From positions 1 through 64,000 of the forward strand of contig CAWCZR010000020.1 in the NCBI GenBank assembly GCA_963800135.1: DNA of 64,000 nucleotides, read 5' to 3'. Position 1 is the stretch's first letter. Each line of letters begins with the position of its first letter. Under the pieces are notes generated by a model. The model was not told where the DNA came from and did no database searches. It was given only the letters and a program-made list of their open reading frames with translations. Shown here piece by piece: positions 1 to 9,355 of the stretch. The DNA comes from DASPSM01 sp963800135 (GTDB taxonomy: Bacteria > Planctomycetota > Planctomycetia > Planctomycetales > Planctomycetaceae). A program made the translations under genes and the position numbers.

Positions 1-1377
1 TAGCAGCGGAATCTTCTGTTCGACGAGGCGTTCGTTCACGCGGTAAACCGTCTTTGTGATCGTGTCATCAGTTATCTGCCCACGCCACAGGCGGTTGCGA
101 AGATCTGCGAAACTCACTGGCACCGCCGAGGCAAGGATGCATTGCACGGAACTCAACTGTTTCTTTGTCAGAGCACCTGCCAAATGCTCGTCGAGCCGCG
201 ATGCGGTTGTCGAGGGAGCGGCGCTTGCAGCTGAGTCCGATCAACTGTCTGGTCAGATGTGTTCAATCTCTTTTCGATGCACCGACGAAGCCCTCTCGCC
301 GGTTCGCCAAGGTCGCTGAGGGTGTCCAGCAGCCGATCTCGTTGCTGTCTGTCCAGGCCGCAGGCACCGATTTCCGCTCCAATGGGATCTACCAGGACGA
401 TGGCCGCCCCGGCAGCTCGCCGATCTGATGCCTCACCATCTGTGGCCAGCTTGATCAGCGCGGGTACGCTCGGGAGCCGTCTTCGGCGAGCTCGCCAAGC
501 ACGCGGCAGGCCACGCGGCGTACATCTGACACAGGGTCCGCCAGCGCGTTGACCAGAACGTTTACCGCAGCTGAAGCACGGTCCATGCCAAAAGTTGACA
601 AGATTTCATCGCGGTCGATCTAAGAGACGGATCGTCTGCCCTCAGCGAAACGACCGCGACCTCAAACGCCTCTTGTCGAAGCGGATGTTCGATAACGCAA
701 ACCATTCAAGGGATCGTGCCGCAACCTCGAGGACTTGTGCATCCCGGTCCTTAAGTAAGGCTTCCAGCGACTTGAGGACTTCACGATGCAGCGGATGATC
801 GGGACCCGCAAAGGATTTCAGTGATTTAGTGCTTGTAGCCGGATTGGAGTGACTGGGTCTGCAAGCAATTTAACCGCAGCCTCAAAGGCCTCTCGATGGT
901 GCGGGTTTCTGGCTGATGAAAACCACTTGATCGAAGAGACCAGTAGTTCGCGAATATCCGGGGCTGAATCCTGGAGACCTCGAAAAACATGCGGCCGAAA
1001 ATGCTCCACGAGACCGAGGGCTCTTCAGCTTGCCCGAGGGCTAGCATTACATTGATGGCCACTAACCGGACGTCCGGCCGCTTGTCGCCTAGGTATCGGC
1101 AGAAGGCCTCGGCTGAGCCGGGATCACTCCTTAATTTCTGGAGGGCGTTGACCGGGCGGATAAGTTCTCGAAATCGCCCTTTCGACATCGATCGCAGCTG
1201 TTCTGCAATCTCTTCGGTCGAGTAGATGAACATTTCCCAGAGGGCTCGCTCGCTTCGCCGATCGGCGGAGGCTCTGCGTGCCTGCGCCCCGCATTGCGCC
1301 AATGCTAGAAATCCAAGGCTCGAGCCAAAATCTGATGACGGGTCGTCCGCACTCGGTTCAGGATTCGCCTGTCGCAT
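1..1377 (-). pseudogene. HEAT-repeat protein, multiply frameshifted remnant
   Basis: Reading leftward on the minus strand, pieces in different frames together form a repeat protein. The stretch down to about base 1020 gives an N-terminal part with YLGDKRPDVRLVAINVMLAL. A frame change leads to a piece at 1009-818 containing HREAFEAAVKLLADP. Further frame changes give HREVLKSLEALLKDRDAQV, then HPLRQEAFEVAVVSLRADDP, then LADPVSDVRRVACRVLGELA, and a final non-repeat piece (LTKKQLSSVQCILASAVPVS) near bases 170-60 that may be a winged-helix-like tail. The recurring pattern (HR.AFE.A..LL.D....R..AL) is typical of HEAT-type solenoids that bind other proteins. At least five frame changes within about 1 kb make an intact product impossible. 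It continues off the left edge. The start is uncertain (ATG at 1377 or 1233). Confidence 0.6.
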
Positions 1378-1534
1378 CTCTAGGTTGGTGCGGGCCGACT
1401 TCGTGATATGCCGCGAGGGTATCGCTTTCTTCGATCGCCCTCGGACTCGGGAACCCTTTGACCTCGGGCGGTCATCAACCACGACATTTTCCCGGTCAGA
1501 GAACGGCTTTGTGCACTGGCCTTGGGGAGGGAAA

Positions 1535-2807
1535 TCAAGTCGAGCAGGAATCCGAAGCCGCTTCGTGATCCCTAGTAGGTTGCTTCGGCCATTGCGCAGT
1601 CGCACGTACGGTCAAGCTCTCTTTGTGGAACAACCAGTTCCTGACGTGCTCGACCACGGCCCGCAAACGCTCATCGCTGATTCGCTCACGATACTGGGCG
1701 CCCATCGACGGGTCCACGTGTCCCATGATGGCATCGACCGCAACTTGGTCTTTCGCCTCCCCTGCAACGGTTTCAAACACGTGCCGCAGGGTATAAAAGC
1801 CGAGCCCACGACGGCCGTTGATGTCGAGTTTTTTGAGCAGCTTGCGAAACGCTTGAGAGAGCGCGTCCAAAGCCACGATTGCCGCCAGCTCGTTGCCCCG
1901 TCGCCGCGGCTGCACCCGAACCCACGGCTTGCCGGTGCGTGTTAGGAACACGAGCCCGGCATCAGCAGGGTCCTGGGCGTCTGGGCCAGAGCGGCAGCCT
2001 TCCGCAATGCGTCGACCGTCTCGGGCCACAGCGGGATGCGTCGCTAATTCCCGTTTTCGGCCGTGGAAACCTGAGCCATGCGCTGGCCAGGTCGACTGAC
2101 CTCCGCGGCAGATTGGCGACGTCGGAGTTGCCGAAACCGGCGTTGAGTCCCAACATGATCATCGCACGGATTTGCGGATCGGCCGCGTCGAGAAGCTGGT
2201 GCAGCTCCTTCGACGTGAACAGTCGCTCGCCGGCTTCCTCCCGAGCCTTCCGCAGCGTCCTCTTGCTCGGCCGGTCTAATGACTGACCGTAACGAACAGG
2301 CTTTTCAATCTTCTCTTGCTCAAGGGCAAACTTGAAAACGCCACGGACGCAGTTGATGGCGTTGTGTAATCCGACGACGCCGTACCGCTTGGCAAGTACC
2401 CCGCGGAAAGTAACGAAGTCATCCGGACGCAGGTCATCGACGCGTTGGTCGGGCCCGAAATGGGCGAGCAGCGTCTTGCAGGTCTGATAATGTGTCTGCC
2501 ACGTGCGAGGCGACAACTCGCCCGCATCCAGTTTGTTCTTTTTGTTGGTCAAGAACTCGTTGCACAGCATCCGGAGTGTGTAGACGTCGGTGGAATCGAG
2601 GGGCCGGACGGCGCGTCCGTCCTTTAGGTAAGGCCAAGCCAAGTTAAACCGCTCAAGTGCGGCTTCCGGTTCGGCGAGCTTTCCGAAGTAATGCAGGCGG
2701 CCCCGAATCTTCTTGCACCAACGTCCGCTCGGATGCGGTGTCAGCGGGAATCCGGGATACGGCTTCGGGGATTTGACAGGGTGCTTGGACTCTGTAGACT
2801 TTGCCAT
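1535..2807 (-). CDS. Tyrosine-type site-specific integrase, frameshifted
   Basis: Phage-type integrase that would cut and rejoin attachment sites. The N-terminal arm (GRLHYFGKLAEPEAALERF) and SAM-like core-binding region (LSPRTWQTHYQTCKTLLAHF) are intact. The catalytic part is split over three frames: RPKTGI ends frame one near 2046, RIPLWPETVDALRKAAALAQ follows in a second frame, and DPADAGLVFLTRTGKPWVR starts a third near 1985. The C-terminus shows TLRHVFET, IMGHVDPSMGAQYRE and thus the box II Arg, the late His and the nucleophilic Tyr. In box I the usual Arg is absent (GLNAGFGNSD), a form I associate with planctomycete integrases from memory. It lies 168 bp from tRNA-Lys, transcribed away from it. 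Either a recent pseudogene or a sequence with two indel errors. Confidence 0.85.
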
Positions 2808-2974
2808 CGTGACAACCGCCAGAGAAAAAAGCTGGTCGCCGTAAGCGTGGCGGGATGGTAACCCGCGGCTTGTAATTTTTGGACAATTTTAGGATACTGG
2901 TTGTCAGTTCGGTTGTAAAGCGGTGCTCTTCGGGAAAGACAGAATGACGCAAACACCTGTGTTCTAACGACTAA

Positions 2975-3047
2975 GCCCCTATAGCTCAATTGGTAGAGCA
3001 ACTGACTCTTAATCAGTAGGTTCTTGGTTCGAGTCCAAGTGGGGGCA
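2975..3047 (+). tRNA. tRNA-Lys (anticodon CTT)
   Basis: A full cloverleaf can be drawn. The acceptor arm GCCCCTA pairs with TGGGGGC (one G-T), followed by discriminator A at 3047; CCA is not encoded. The anticodon stem ACTGA/TCAGT encloses loop CTCTTAA, giving anticodon CTT. The T arm is CTTGG-TTCGAGT-CCAAG. Integrase genes lie on both sides, so this tRNA is a plausible integration hotspot, though I found no second copy of its 3' end in the window. Confidence 0.95.
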
Positions 3048-3106
3048 TTCATTTACGACCACCCGATTCGAAAGGTTTCTGACAGGTCAAGAAGTCTGAC
3101 CATTTC

Positions 3107-3130
3107 AAGACCTTTGGATCCGGGTCTTTT
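3107..3130 (+). terminator. Possible hairpin terminator after tRNA-Lys
   Basis: AAGACC (3107-3112) pairs with GGTCTT (3123-3128) and is followed by two more T bases, 60 bp after the tRNA. The stem is short and the T run brief, so the call is weak. Confidence 0.3.
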
Positions 3131-3131
3131 C

Positions 3132-4196
3132 ATGCCGCACTCTCGGAAGCCGTTTCACCGTGCAAATCGCGGTCTCTGATACGTTCAAATCGACGGCAAG
3201 CAACACAGCCTCGGCTCCGACAAAGAAGAGGCGTTCCGCCGTTATCACCAGCTGATGCAGGCCCCGACGCCCGTCGCTTCGACGCTGGTCGCAGGCGTGA
3301 TCGATGGTTTCCTCGAGTGGACCAAGCAGCGCCGAGCGCCCCGGACCTACGAGCGCTACTCGATTTCCTGCAGAGCTTCATCAGCTCGCTGCCCAACACA
3401 GAGCTTGCGACCGACGACCTCAAGCCGTTCCACGTGCATCGCTGGGTTGATTCCCATAAGACGTGGGGTGCGTCCTGCAAGCGGGGAGCCATCACCGCCG
3501 TTCAACGTGCGTTCCTTTGGCCAAGAAGCTGGGCCACCTCGACAAGTCGCCGATCCGGCGCGTCGAAAAGCCCAAGGCAGAGCGACGCGACAATCCGCTG
3601 TCGCAGGAAGACTTCGAGGAGTTAATCGCGGAAGTCAAAGACCAGCTGTTCCGCGACCTGCTGCAATTCTGCTGGGATACGGGTTGCCGGCCGCAGGAAG
3701 CCCGGCACATCGAAGCCCCGCATTTTGTTCCCGAGCGATCGACGATCGAACGCCGCCCGAGGAGGCCAAAGGCAAGAAGCGGTGGCGGATCATTTACCTG
3801 CCGGAAAACGCCCTGCAGCTCGTAAGACGGCTTGCTCTGGCCAGGCCGACCGGCAAGCTGTTCCGCAACCGCCGCGGCCAGCCGTGGAAGAACTATGCGA
3901 TCTGCAATCGATTTTCACGGCTCAAGGAGAAACTCGGCCGGCAATTCGCCCTGTACGACCTCCGGCATTCCTTCGCCACACGCCTGCTGATGCACGGCAG
4001 CGATCCGATCAGCGTTGCCGGATTGCTCGGCCACGTCGACGGCACCATGCTGTGCAAGAACTACGAGCACATCAGCAGCGACGCGGAGCACCTGCGCCGG
4101 CAGTTGGACAAAGGCCCTTGCACGGCTCAAGCGGGGACCAACGATCGACAGCCGCCGAAGCAATCAAATGCTAAGCGCCGTCAGAAGGTGGCTTGA
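3132..4196 (+). pseudogene. Tyrosine integrase pseudogene (nonsense codon plus frameshifts)
   Basis: Starting at ATG 3132 the reading is MPHSRKPFHRANRGL followed by TGA (3177-3179), where homologues would carry Trp, and then YVQIDGKQHSLGSDKEEAF in the same frame. The frame changes near 3357, 3520 and 3745 rebuild a core-binding domain (LLDFLQSFISSLPNTELATD) and a catalytic domain with DTGCRPQEARHIEAPHF (box I Arg present), RRWRIIYLPENALQ-like strands, YDLRHSFATRLL and LLGHVDGTMLCKNYEHIS (His and nucleophile Tyr). All key residues survive except the first box II His, which is Tyr. One stop and at least three frameshifts make this a genuine pseudogene. It points away from tRNA-Lys on the opposite side from the first integrase. 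Confidence 0.85.
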
Positions 4197-4309
4197 TCGT
4201 CCACAAGCCGTGAGTCGCGGCCAATGCGTAGGCTTGCATTCACTGGTTTACAACGGCCTTAAACTCTGGAAGCTGGCCCATGACCACCATGCAAGGAGGC
4301 AATCAGCTC

Positions 4310-4530
4310 ATGGTTTATTCAGCTAAGGAATTTGATTTCTCGAAAATGTCCGTCCCGGAGCACATTCAGCTCGTGCAGGACCTTGGGACAGCGTTCATGA
4401 CGAAGTGCAGGCGATTCGCCTAACCGACGAACAGCGGCAGGAGATGCGCCGCCGCCTGAAAGAGATTGAATCCGCCGAACTCCACGGAGTTCATTGGGAG
4501 GAGCTGCAAAAGTCTGTTCTCGCCCGCTGA
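4310..4530 (+). pseudogene. Addiction-module antitoxin (TIGR02574-like), frameshifted
   Basis: The short protein begins MVYSAKEFDFSKMSVPEHIQ at ATG 4310, with AAGGAGG 10 bp upstream. Near base 4384 one base is missing (CTTGGG where CT.TGGGAC would keep the frame), after which the second frame reads WDSVHDEVQAIRLTDEQRQE and ends HWEELQKSVLAR. The pattern (SxxEhIQLVqDLWDS, LTDEQRQEmrRRL, WEEL) is that of the small putative addiction-module component family usually found beside RelE/ParE toxins. Its stop is immediately followed by the toxin ATG. With the single base restored the family pattern would be complete. Confidence 0.7.
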
Positions 4531-4866
4531 ATGACAGCTGTCCCCGTCCTCTTTCACCCGGAGGTTGCCGCCGACATCAGAACGTGCCACCGCTGGTATC
4601 GCGACATCGCCCCGGAATTGGCCCTGGCATTCCACGCTTCGCTAGTCGCCACAGTCAGGCATATTGTAAGCTCCCCAAAATGTACGCCGAAGTCGAGTTC
4701 GGCATCCGCCGCGTCACCTTGAGCCGGTTTCCTTATCAAATCTTCTATCATCCCGGCGATGCCTGCGTGCAGGTGTCGGCTTCTACCACAGCCACTCCGA
4801 TCCTGAAATGACGACAGCGAAAATCGCCACGCGGTGGCCGGCAACCGAAACGCCGAAACCGTCATG
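4531..4866 (+). pseudogene. RelE/ParE-family toxin, frameshifted
   Basis: Starts at the base after the antitoxin stop. The first frame reads FHPEVAADIRTCHRWYRDIA, the helical hairpin of ParE-like toxins. Near 4670 it passes to a second frame containing KMYAEVEFGIRRVTLSRFPY and QIFYHP, the core sheet with the conserved IRR and FPY segments. Near 4785 it returns to the first frame for FYHSHSDPEM, the usual C-terminal signature, and ends at 4866. Two compensating frame changes disable it as read. Order (antitoxin then toxin) and spacing fit a type II module stabilising a mobile region. Confidence 0.7.
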
Positions 4867-4867
4867 A

Positions 4868-4975
4868 CGCGTGCTCGGCCGGCAGTTGAACAAGGGCGAT
4901 TGCACGGTGCAAGCAGGGAACCACCGATCGACAGCCAAACAATAAAAGGCTAAACGTCGTCAGAAGGTGGCGTGA
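4868..4975 (+). repeat. Diverged duplicate of the integrase 3' end
   Basis: This stretch aligns base by base, with scattered differences, to the last roughly 105 bases of the integrase pseudogene (4093-4196). Both contain CGGCAGTTG, then GGTGCAAGCAGGG versus GGCTCAAGCGGGG, CGATCGACAGCC and finally CGTCAGAAGGTGGC before TTGA or GTGA. The two copies sit on either side of the toxin-antitoxin pair. From 4976 to 5153 I see nothing else recognisable. Confidence 0.7.
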
Positions 4976-5153
4976 CTGTTCGCCGCCCAGTCCTTCGCAG
5001 GCATAGCCTCTCAACAGGGCATTTCGGCGGAAAAGCTTGATTGCACTCGGCCGGTCGGTTGAAGTTGTGACAGTCACGCCGTAGAGCCTTCGGCGAGCGA
5101 GTTGCCACCGCGGTTGAACCGCGTCAGCACTGATCGAAGTCAGAGGAATTGAT

Positions 5154-7020
5154 TTGAACGACCAGCAGTCGGCGTCTGATCGACCGGCCGTCGCGTCAAC
5201 CGTGCTTGCAGACATGCCGCCCGAAAACGTCGGCACCGTCATCGGTCCCTATAAGCTGCTGCAGCAAATCGGCCACGGCGGTTTCGGCGTGGTTTACATG
5301 GCCGAGCAGGAAAAGCCGATCCGGCGCGTGGTTGCACTGAAGATCATTAAACCGGGTATGGACAGCACAGGTCATCGCCCGCTTTGAGTCGGAGCGACAG
5401 GCCCTCGCGCTGATGGACCACGCCAATATCGCCAAAGTGCTCGACGCAGGAACAACCAGTTCCGGGCATCCCTACTTCGTCATGGAGCTGGTCAAAGGAG
5501 TGCCGATTACAGAATTCTGCGACAAGAACCACCTCACGCCGGATGCCCGCCTCAAACTGTTCGCCGATGTCTGCCGCGCCATTCATCATGCCCACCAGAA
5601 GGGCATAATTCACCGCGACATCAAGCCGTCAAACGTCATGGTCACACTGCAAGACGGCGTTGGGGTCGTAAAAGTCATCGACTTCGGCGTAGCCAAGGCG
5701 ACTGCGCAGAAGTTGACCGAGAAAACGCTGTTTACGGCCTATGGCCAGATGGTAGGCACGCCGGAATACATGAGCCCCGAGCAAGCGGAGATGAGCGGCC
5801 TCGACATCGACACCCGCACCGACGTCTATTCGTTAGGCGTGTTGCTCTACGAACTCCTCACGGGCACCACGCCACTTGAAGCAAAGCAATTGCGCGAGGC
5901 GGGCTTCGCGAACATGCAGCGGATGATTCAAGAAGAACAGCCGCCACGACCGAGCACCCGTTTGTCGTCTTTGCGGGATACGGCAACTGTCGTCGCGGGC
6001 AACCGAGGCCTGGAGCCCAAACGCCTTGTGCAGCTCGTGGCCGGCGACCTCGACTGCGTGGTGATGAAGGCCCTCGAAAAGGATCGCAATCGCCGCTACG
6101 CCAGTCCCGCAAGCTTTGCCGATGACATCGAGCGATATTTGCGCAACGAGCCAATTCAGGCACGGCCGCCATCCGTCGCATACCGGCTCAAGAAGCTTGG
6201 CCAACGGCACCGTGCGACGATACTCACCGTGTGCGCTGTCACCCTGCTCGTGGCCATAGCGGTGTCGACCATCGAAGCCCTCCGAGCCTCCCGAGCCGAC
6301 AAGGCTGCTGTGGCTGAGCAACCAGGCTTGATGCTGGACTCCAAAGAAGCCGAGGAGCAAGAAGGCCCGTTTTCACAACGGCTTGAACGATACAAGAGCA
6401 TGGATATTGGCGAGGAGAAAATGGTAAATATGATGGCTTTGCTGGGGCCATTTTTCTACATCACGAATCCGTCCTATGCAAAAGAGATAAAGGATGGCCG
6501 CGTAGTACCGCTAGTCGTGCCCGATGAAACCGGCTCCAAAATTATCATCAACATGGAGGAAGTGATAAAGACAATAGCAAGGGACGCAATTACTTTCCCT
6601 TTGTTGCCAGCGGCGCAAGTACAGGAGATGAATGAGCATACCGTTGTTGATGAAGATACACGTTATAGACTTTACAGGCACACATGCCAGCTAAAGCTGT
6701 TAGGGGATATACAGGCGCATTCGAGCGCGGCAATGCGCCCCAAGGAAGGTAACTATATTTATGGCATCGAGCAATCCGTATGGCAGGGAAAGCCCCCACA
6801 ATTCAAGGAAGGATGGCGGGAAGCGGTCGCAACGTTCTATAACGCAGTCCGCAAGATGGAGGATAAATTTGCAGAGCCATTCGGAAAAATGCATAAGGCC
6901 TCGGAAAAGGTCTTTGCAGATGATGAAGGTTTCGCGGATGCGTATGAGAAAAAGAAAGCGGAACAGGCCAAAGCCAAACAGCCGAAGCAGCATGCGCAGA
7001 GAGATGCAGACAAAAAATAG
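5154..7020 (+). CDS. Membrane Ser/Thr protein kinase with unusual C-terminal domain (one frameshift)
   Basis: Hanks-type kinase. The first 72 residues hold the glycine loop GHGGFGVVY (residues 40-48) and catalytic Lys (VALKIIKPG). Near base 5370 the frame breaks (AGCACAG where AGCAAACAG would give the usual SKQVIARFE). The second frame holds HRDIKPSNVM (near 5612), DFGVAKA, GTPEYMSPEQAE and DVYSLGVLLYELLTG, so all catalytic residues are present. A hydrophobic segment (ILTVCAVTLLVAIAVS, about 6215-6275) anchors it. Planctomycete kinases of this kind normally carry TPR or WD40 repeats after the membrane segment. Here about 210 residues of a mixed domain follow that I do not recognise, visibly AT-richer (6400-7000), with TYR..YRHTCQLKLLGDIQA and a Lys/Ala-rich tail. 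Confidence 0.85.
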
Positions 7021-7025
7021 GTGGG

Positions 7026-7226
7026 CTAAGCGTCCTCGGTTGGCGATGTGATCGAGGATGGTCGTTCGACGAATTCCTCAAGGCCAGCCCGGATGACCGT
7101 CGAGAATTCCCAATCGGCATCCGCCCATTCTTCCTCGCGCAGGCAAGATTGCACAAGCCGCCGGCATTGACGGGCGAGGCGCAAGGCCAGGGTGTCGAGA
7201 TCGCCTGGAGTGGACGCGTGAATCAA
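7026..7226 (-). CDS. Small hypothetical protein downstream of excisionase-like gene
   Basis: A 66-residue acidic protein (MIHASTPGDLDTLALRLARQ, CLREEEWADADWEFSTVI) beginning 17 bp after the stop of the excisionase-like gene on the same strand, so probably co-transcribed. No motif I can name. Helical, soluble, no signal peptide. Its 3' end is 5 bp from the convergent kinase gene. The position fits an accessory protein of the integrated element. Confidence 0.45.
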   Translation of the reverse strand: MIHASTPGDLDTLALRLARQCRRLVQSCLREEEWADADWEFSTVIRAGLEEFVERPSSITSPTEDA

Positions 7227-7243
7227 CAGCTGTGCCCCCGCTG

Positions 7244-7570
7244 CTACAGCCGGATATGCCGCGGCGTGAATTTGGGTTGCTTGGCCTTAGGCGGAGGCGG
7301 CGCCCGGCGTCCCTGCGGCGCCGCTTCCACTTTCAGGGTTTCCCAGAAGGCGAGCAGATCGCCCTCCGCGATGAGAATTTTTCCGCCGCGGCCCCTCGTT
7401 CCCGCCCGGTAATGGCTGAGTAGTTTGGATTCCACCCAGCTATAAACCAGGCTGACTGAAACGCCGAGCTTTGCGGCAGCTTGACGAGGCGTGAGCACCG
7501 TTAAACCCCGGCACCGTTCACGGCGCGGCGTTTCGGATTCGCTTTTGTCTTTCTTGCCGTTGTCATCCAT
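7244..7570 (-). CDS. Excisionase/MerR-like helix-turn-helix DNA-binding protein
   Basis: About 108 residues from MDDNGKKDKSES (an upstream ATG at 7591 is also possible). The centre is a helix-turn-helix of the excisionase type: LTPRQAAAKLGVSVSLVYSW, then VESKLLSHYRAG, with ILIAEGDLLAFWETL as the wing-like end. This fits a small winged HTH domain that binds att-site or promoter DNA. The tail is Pro/Lys-rich. Proteins like this act as recombination directionality factors or regulators next to integrases, which matches the integrase remnants nearby. The right end of the IS21 element lies beyond, so its upstream region may have been separated from its original neighbours by the insertion at 7712. 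Confidence 0.7.
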   Translation of the reverse strand: MDDNGKKDKSESETPRRERCRGLTVLTPRQAAAKLGVSVSLVYSWVESKLLSHYRAGTRGRGGKILIAEGDLLAFWETLKVEAAPQGRRAPPPPKAKQPKFTPRHIRL

Positions 7571-7711
7571 GCCGAACCGGAGCTTCAGCATTTCCTGAAT
7601 TCCAATGGCGACGGCGGCGCGCTGTTTTGGCTTTCTCCCGTTCGACGAGTAATGCGAAACCGCCGCACATGGCCGCTGCGAAGCACATGCCGATCGCTCG
7701 GTCGAATCCTA

Positions 7712-7743
7712 TGTTGAGGGCGGTTCAAAACGGCGGCGCGGGG
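7712..7743 (+). repeat. IS21 left terminal inverted repeat
   Basis: Begins TGTTGAGGGCGGTTCAAAAC and ends GGCGCGGGG. It matches the reverse complement of 10215-10246 at 31 of 32 positions; the difference is C versus T at the twentieth base. Confidence 0.9.
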
Positions 7744-7864
7744 GAAGAGTCGCGGCGGTTCAATTTGGCGGCGCACATGAGTGCAGTCCTGTGAGGAGGC
7801 AAGATGGGGAGCCATTCCCCGATCTGACCCCTCTGCTCAGGAAGGCACTGGAGTGCGATCCGAC

Positions 7865-9355
7865 ATGGAGTTCTGGAGAGACGTTCGTCGGCAGGTGCTG
7901 ACTGGCGAGTTGAGCCGGCGTGCCGCCTGCCGGAAGTACGGCCTGGGTTGGCACACCCTGAAGAAGATCCTGTCCCACGAGGAGCCGCCGGGCTATCGGC
8001 AGAGCCAGCCGCGAACGAAGCGCAAGCTGGAACCATTCCTGCCGATCATTCACCAGATCCTGGCGGACGACCGACAGGCGCCGAAGAAGCAGCGGCACAC
8101 GGCCCGGCGGATCTTCGAGCGGCTCCGCGACGAGCATGGTTACCAGGGCGGCCAGACCGTAGTGAAGGACGCGGTCCGGGCCTGGAAGCAGTCTCGCCAG
8201 GAAGTCTTTCTGCCGTTGTCGCATCCGCCGGGTGAGGCCCAGGTCGACTTCGGCGAGGCGACGATCCGGCTGGCTGGCCAGGAGACCAAGGTCGCCCTGT
8301 TCGTGATGACGCTGCCTTACTCCGGGGCGATCTCGATCCAGGTTTTTCCTCGAGAGTGCACGGAGACCTTCCTGGAAGGGCATCGCCGAGCCTTCGAGTT
8401 CTTTGGAGGTGTGCCGAGGCGGATCAGTTACGACAACTCGGCCATCGCCGTGATCGAGGTGCTCTCCGGCCGTGAGCGGAAGCTGACCCGGGAGTTTCTG
8501 CGGCTGCAGAGCCATTACCTATTCCGGGAACACTTCTGCCTGGTCCGCCGCGCCAACGAGAAGGGACACGTCGAACGGCTGTTGGGCTTCGCACGGCGTA
8601 GCTTCCTGGTCCCCGTGCCGCAGGTCGAGTCCCTGGAGTCGCTCAACGCGCAATTGCGCGAGCGTTGCCTGGCCGACCTGGCAGAGCGCACGCGTGGGAA
8701 GCCTGCTCCGAAGGGGCAGTTGCTCCTGGAAGACCAGGCCGCCTTCCTGCCACTGCCGAAGCAACCCTTCGAGGCGCGACGCATCGTCCCCGCATCGGCT
8801 GATTCGCAGTCCCTGGTGCGGTTCGACACGAACGACTACTCGGTCCCCGTGAAGTACGCGCACCGGAAGCTGATCGTCGTGGCCACGGTGGAGGAAGTCC
8901 GACTGGTCTACGAAGACCGGCTCGTGGCCCGGCATCGGCGGTGCTGGGATCGCGAGCGGACCTTCTTCGAGCCGATCCACTACCTGGCACTCTTGGAACG
9001 CAAACCCGGCGGGTTCGATTACGCCCGGCCCCTGGAGAACTGGCAGCTGCCGGAGTGCTTTCCCCTGTTGCGACGCCGGCTGGAAGCGGCCGATCCGCGT
9101 TACGGGACACGGTCCTACATCCGCGTGCTCCGGCTGTTGGAGAAGTTCTCTCTGCCACAGCTGACCGGCGGCGGTCGAGTACGCCCTGGACATCGACGTG
9201 ATCGATGCGGACAGCATCCGCACGATCGTGGAACACCGCGCGGACCGACCCGTCGAGATCTTCTCGCTCGACGGCCGGCCCTGGCTGCAAGCCGTCCGTG
9301 TCGAGACGACCGACGTCTCCTCTATCAGGCCCTGCTCGAGGAGGTGGCGCCATGA
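7865..9355 (+). CDS. istA: IS21-family transposase IstA (two compensating frameshifts)
   Basis: DDE transposase that cuts and joins the IS ends. ATG 7865 (MEFWRDVRRQVL) is preferred over 7781 because it starts at the HTH domain (ELSRRAACRKYGLGWHTLKK). The rve core shows the acidic triad: AQVDFGEA, SYDNSAIAV and ANEKGHVERL. The C-terminal Mu-type beta-barrel reads SLVRFDTNDYSVPVKY. Near 9172 one extra G (GGCGGCGG for GGCGCGG) shifts the frame, giving a scrambled stretch; near 9318 one C is missing (GTCTCCTC for GTCTCCCTC) and the frame returns for LYQALLEEVAP. The correct intervening reading, EYALDIDVIDADSIRTIVEH, sits in another frame. These look like sequencing indels, but recent decay is possible. 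Confidence 0.9.
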   Translation: MEFWRDVRRQVLTGELSRRAACRKYGLGWHTLKKILSHEEPPGYRQSQPRTKRKLEPFLPIIHQILADDRQAPKKQRHTARRIFERLRDEHGYQGGQTVVKDAVRAWKQSRQEVFLPLSHPPGEAQVDFGEATIRLAGQETKVALFVMTLPYSGAISIQVFPRECTETFLEGHRRAFEFFGGVPRRISYDNSAIAVIEVLSGRERKLTREFLRLQSHYLFREHFCLVRRANEKGHVERLLGFARRSFLVPVPQVESLESLNAQLRERCLADLAERTRGKPAPKGQLLLEDQAAFLPLPKQPFEARRIVPASADSQSLVRFDTNDYSVPVKYAHRKLIVVATVEEVRLVYEDRLVARHRRCWDRERTFFEPIHYLALLERKPGGFDYARPLENWQLPECFPLLRRRLEAADPRYGTRSYIRVLRLLEKFSLPQLTGGGRVRPGHRRDRCGQHPHDRGTPRGPTRRDLLARRPALAASRPCRDDRRLLYQALLEEVAP

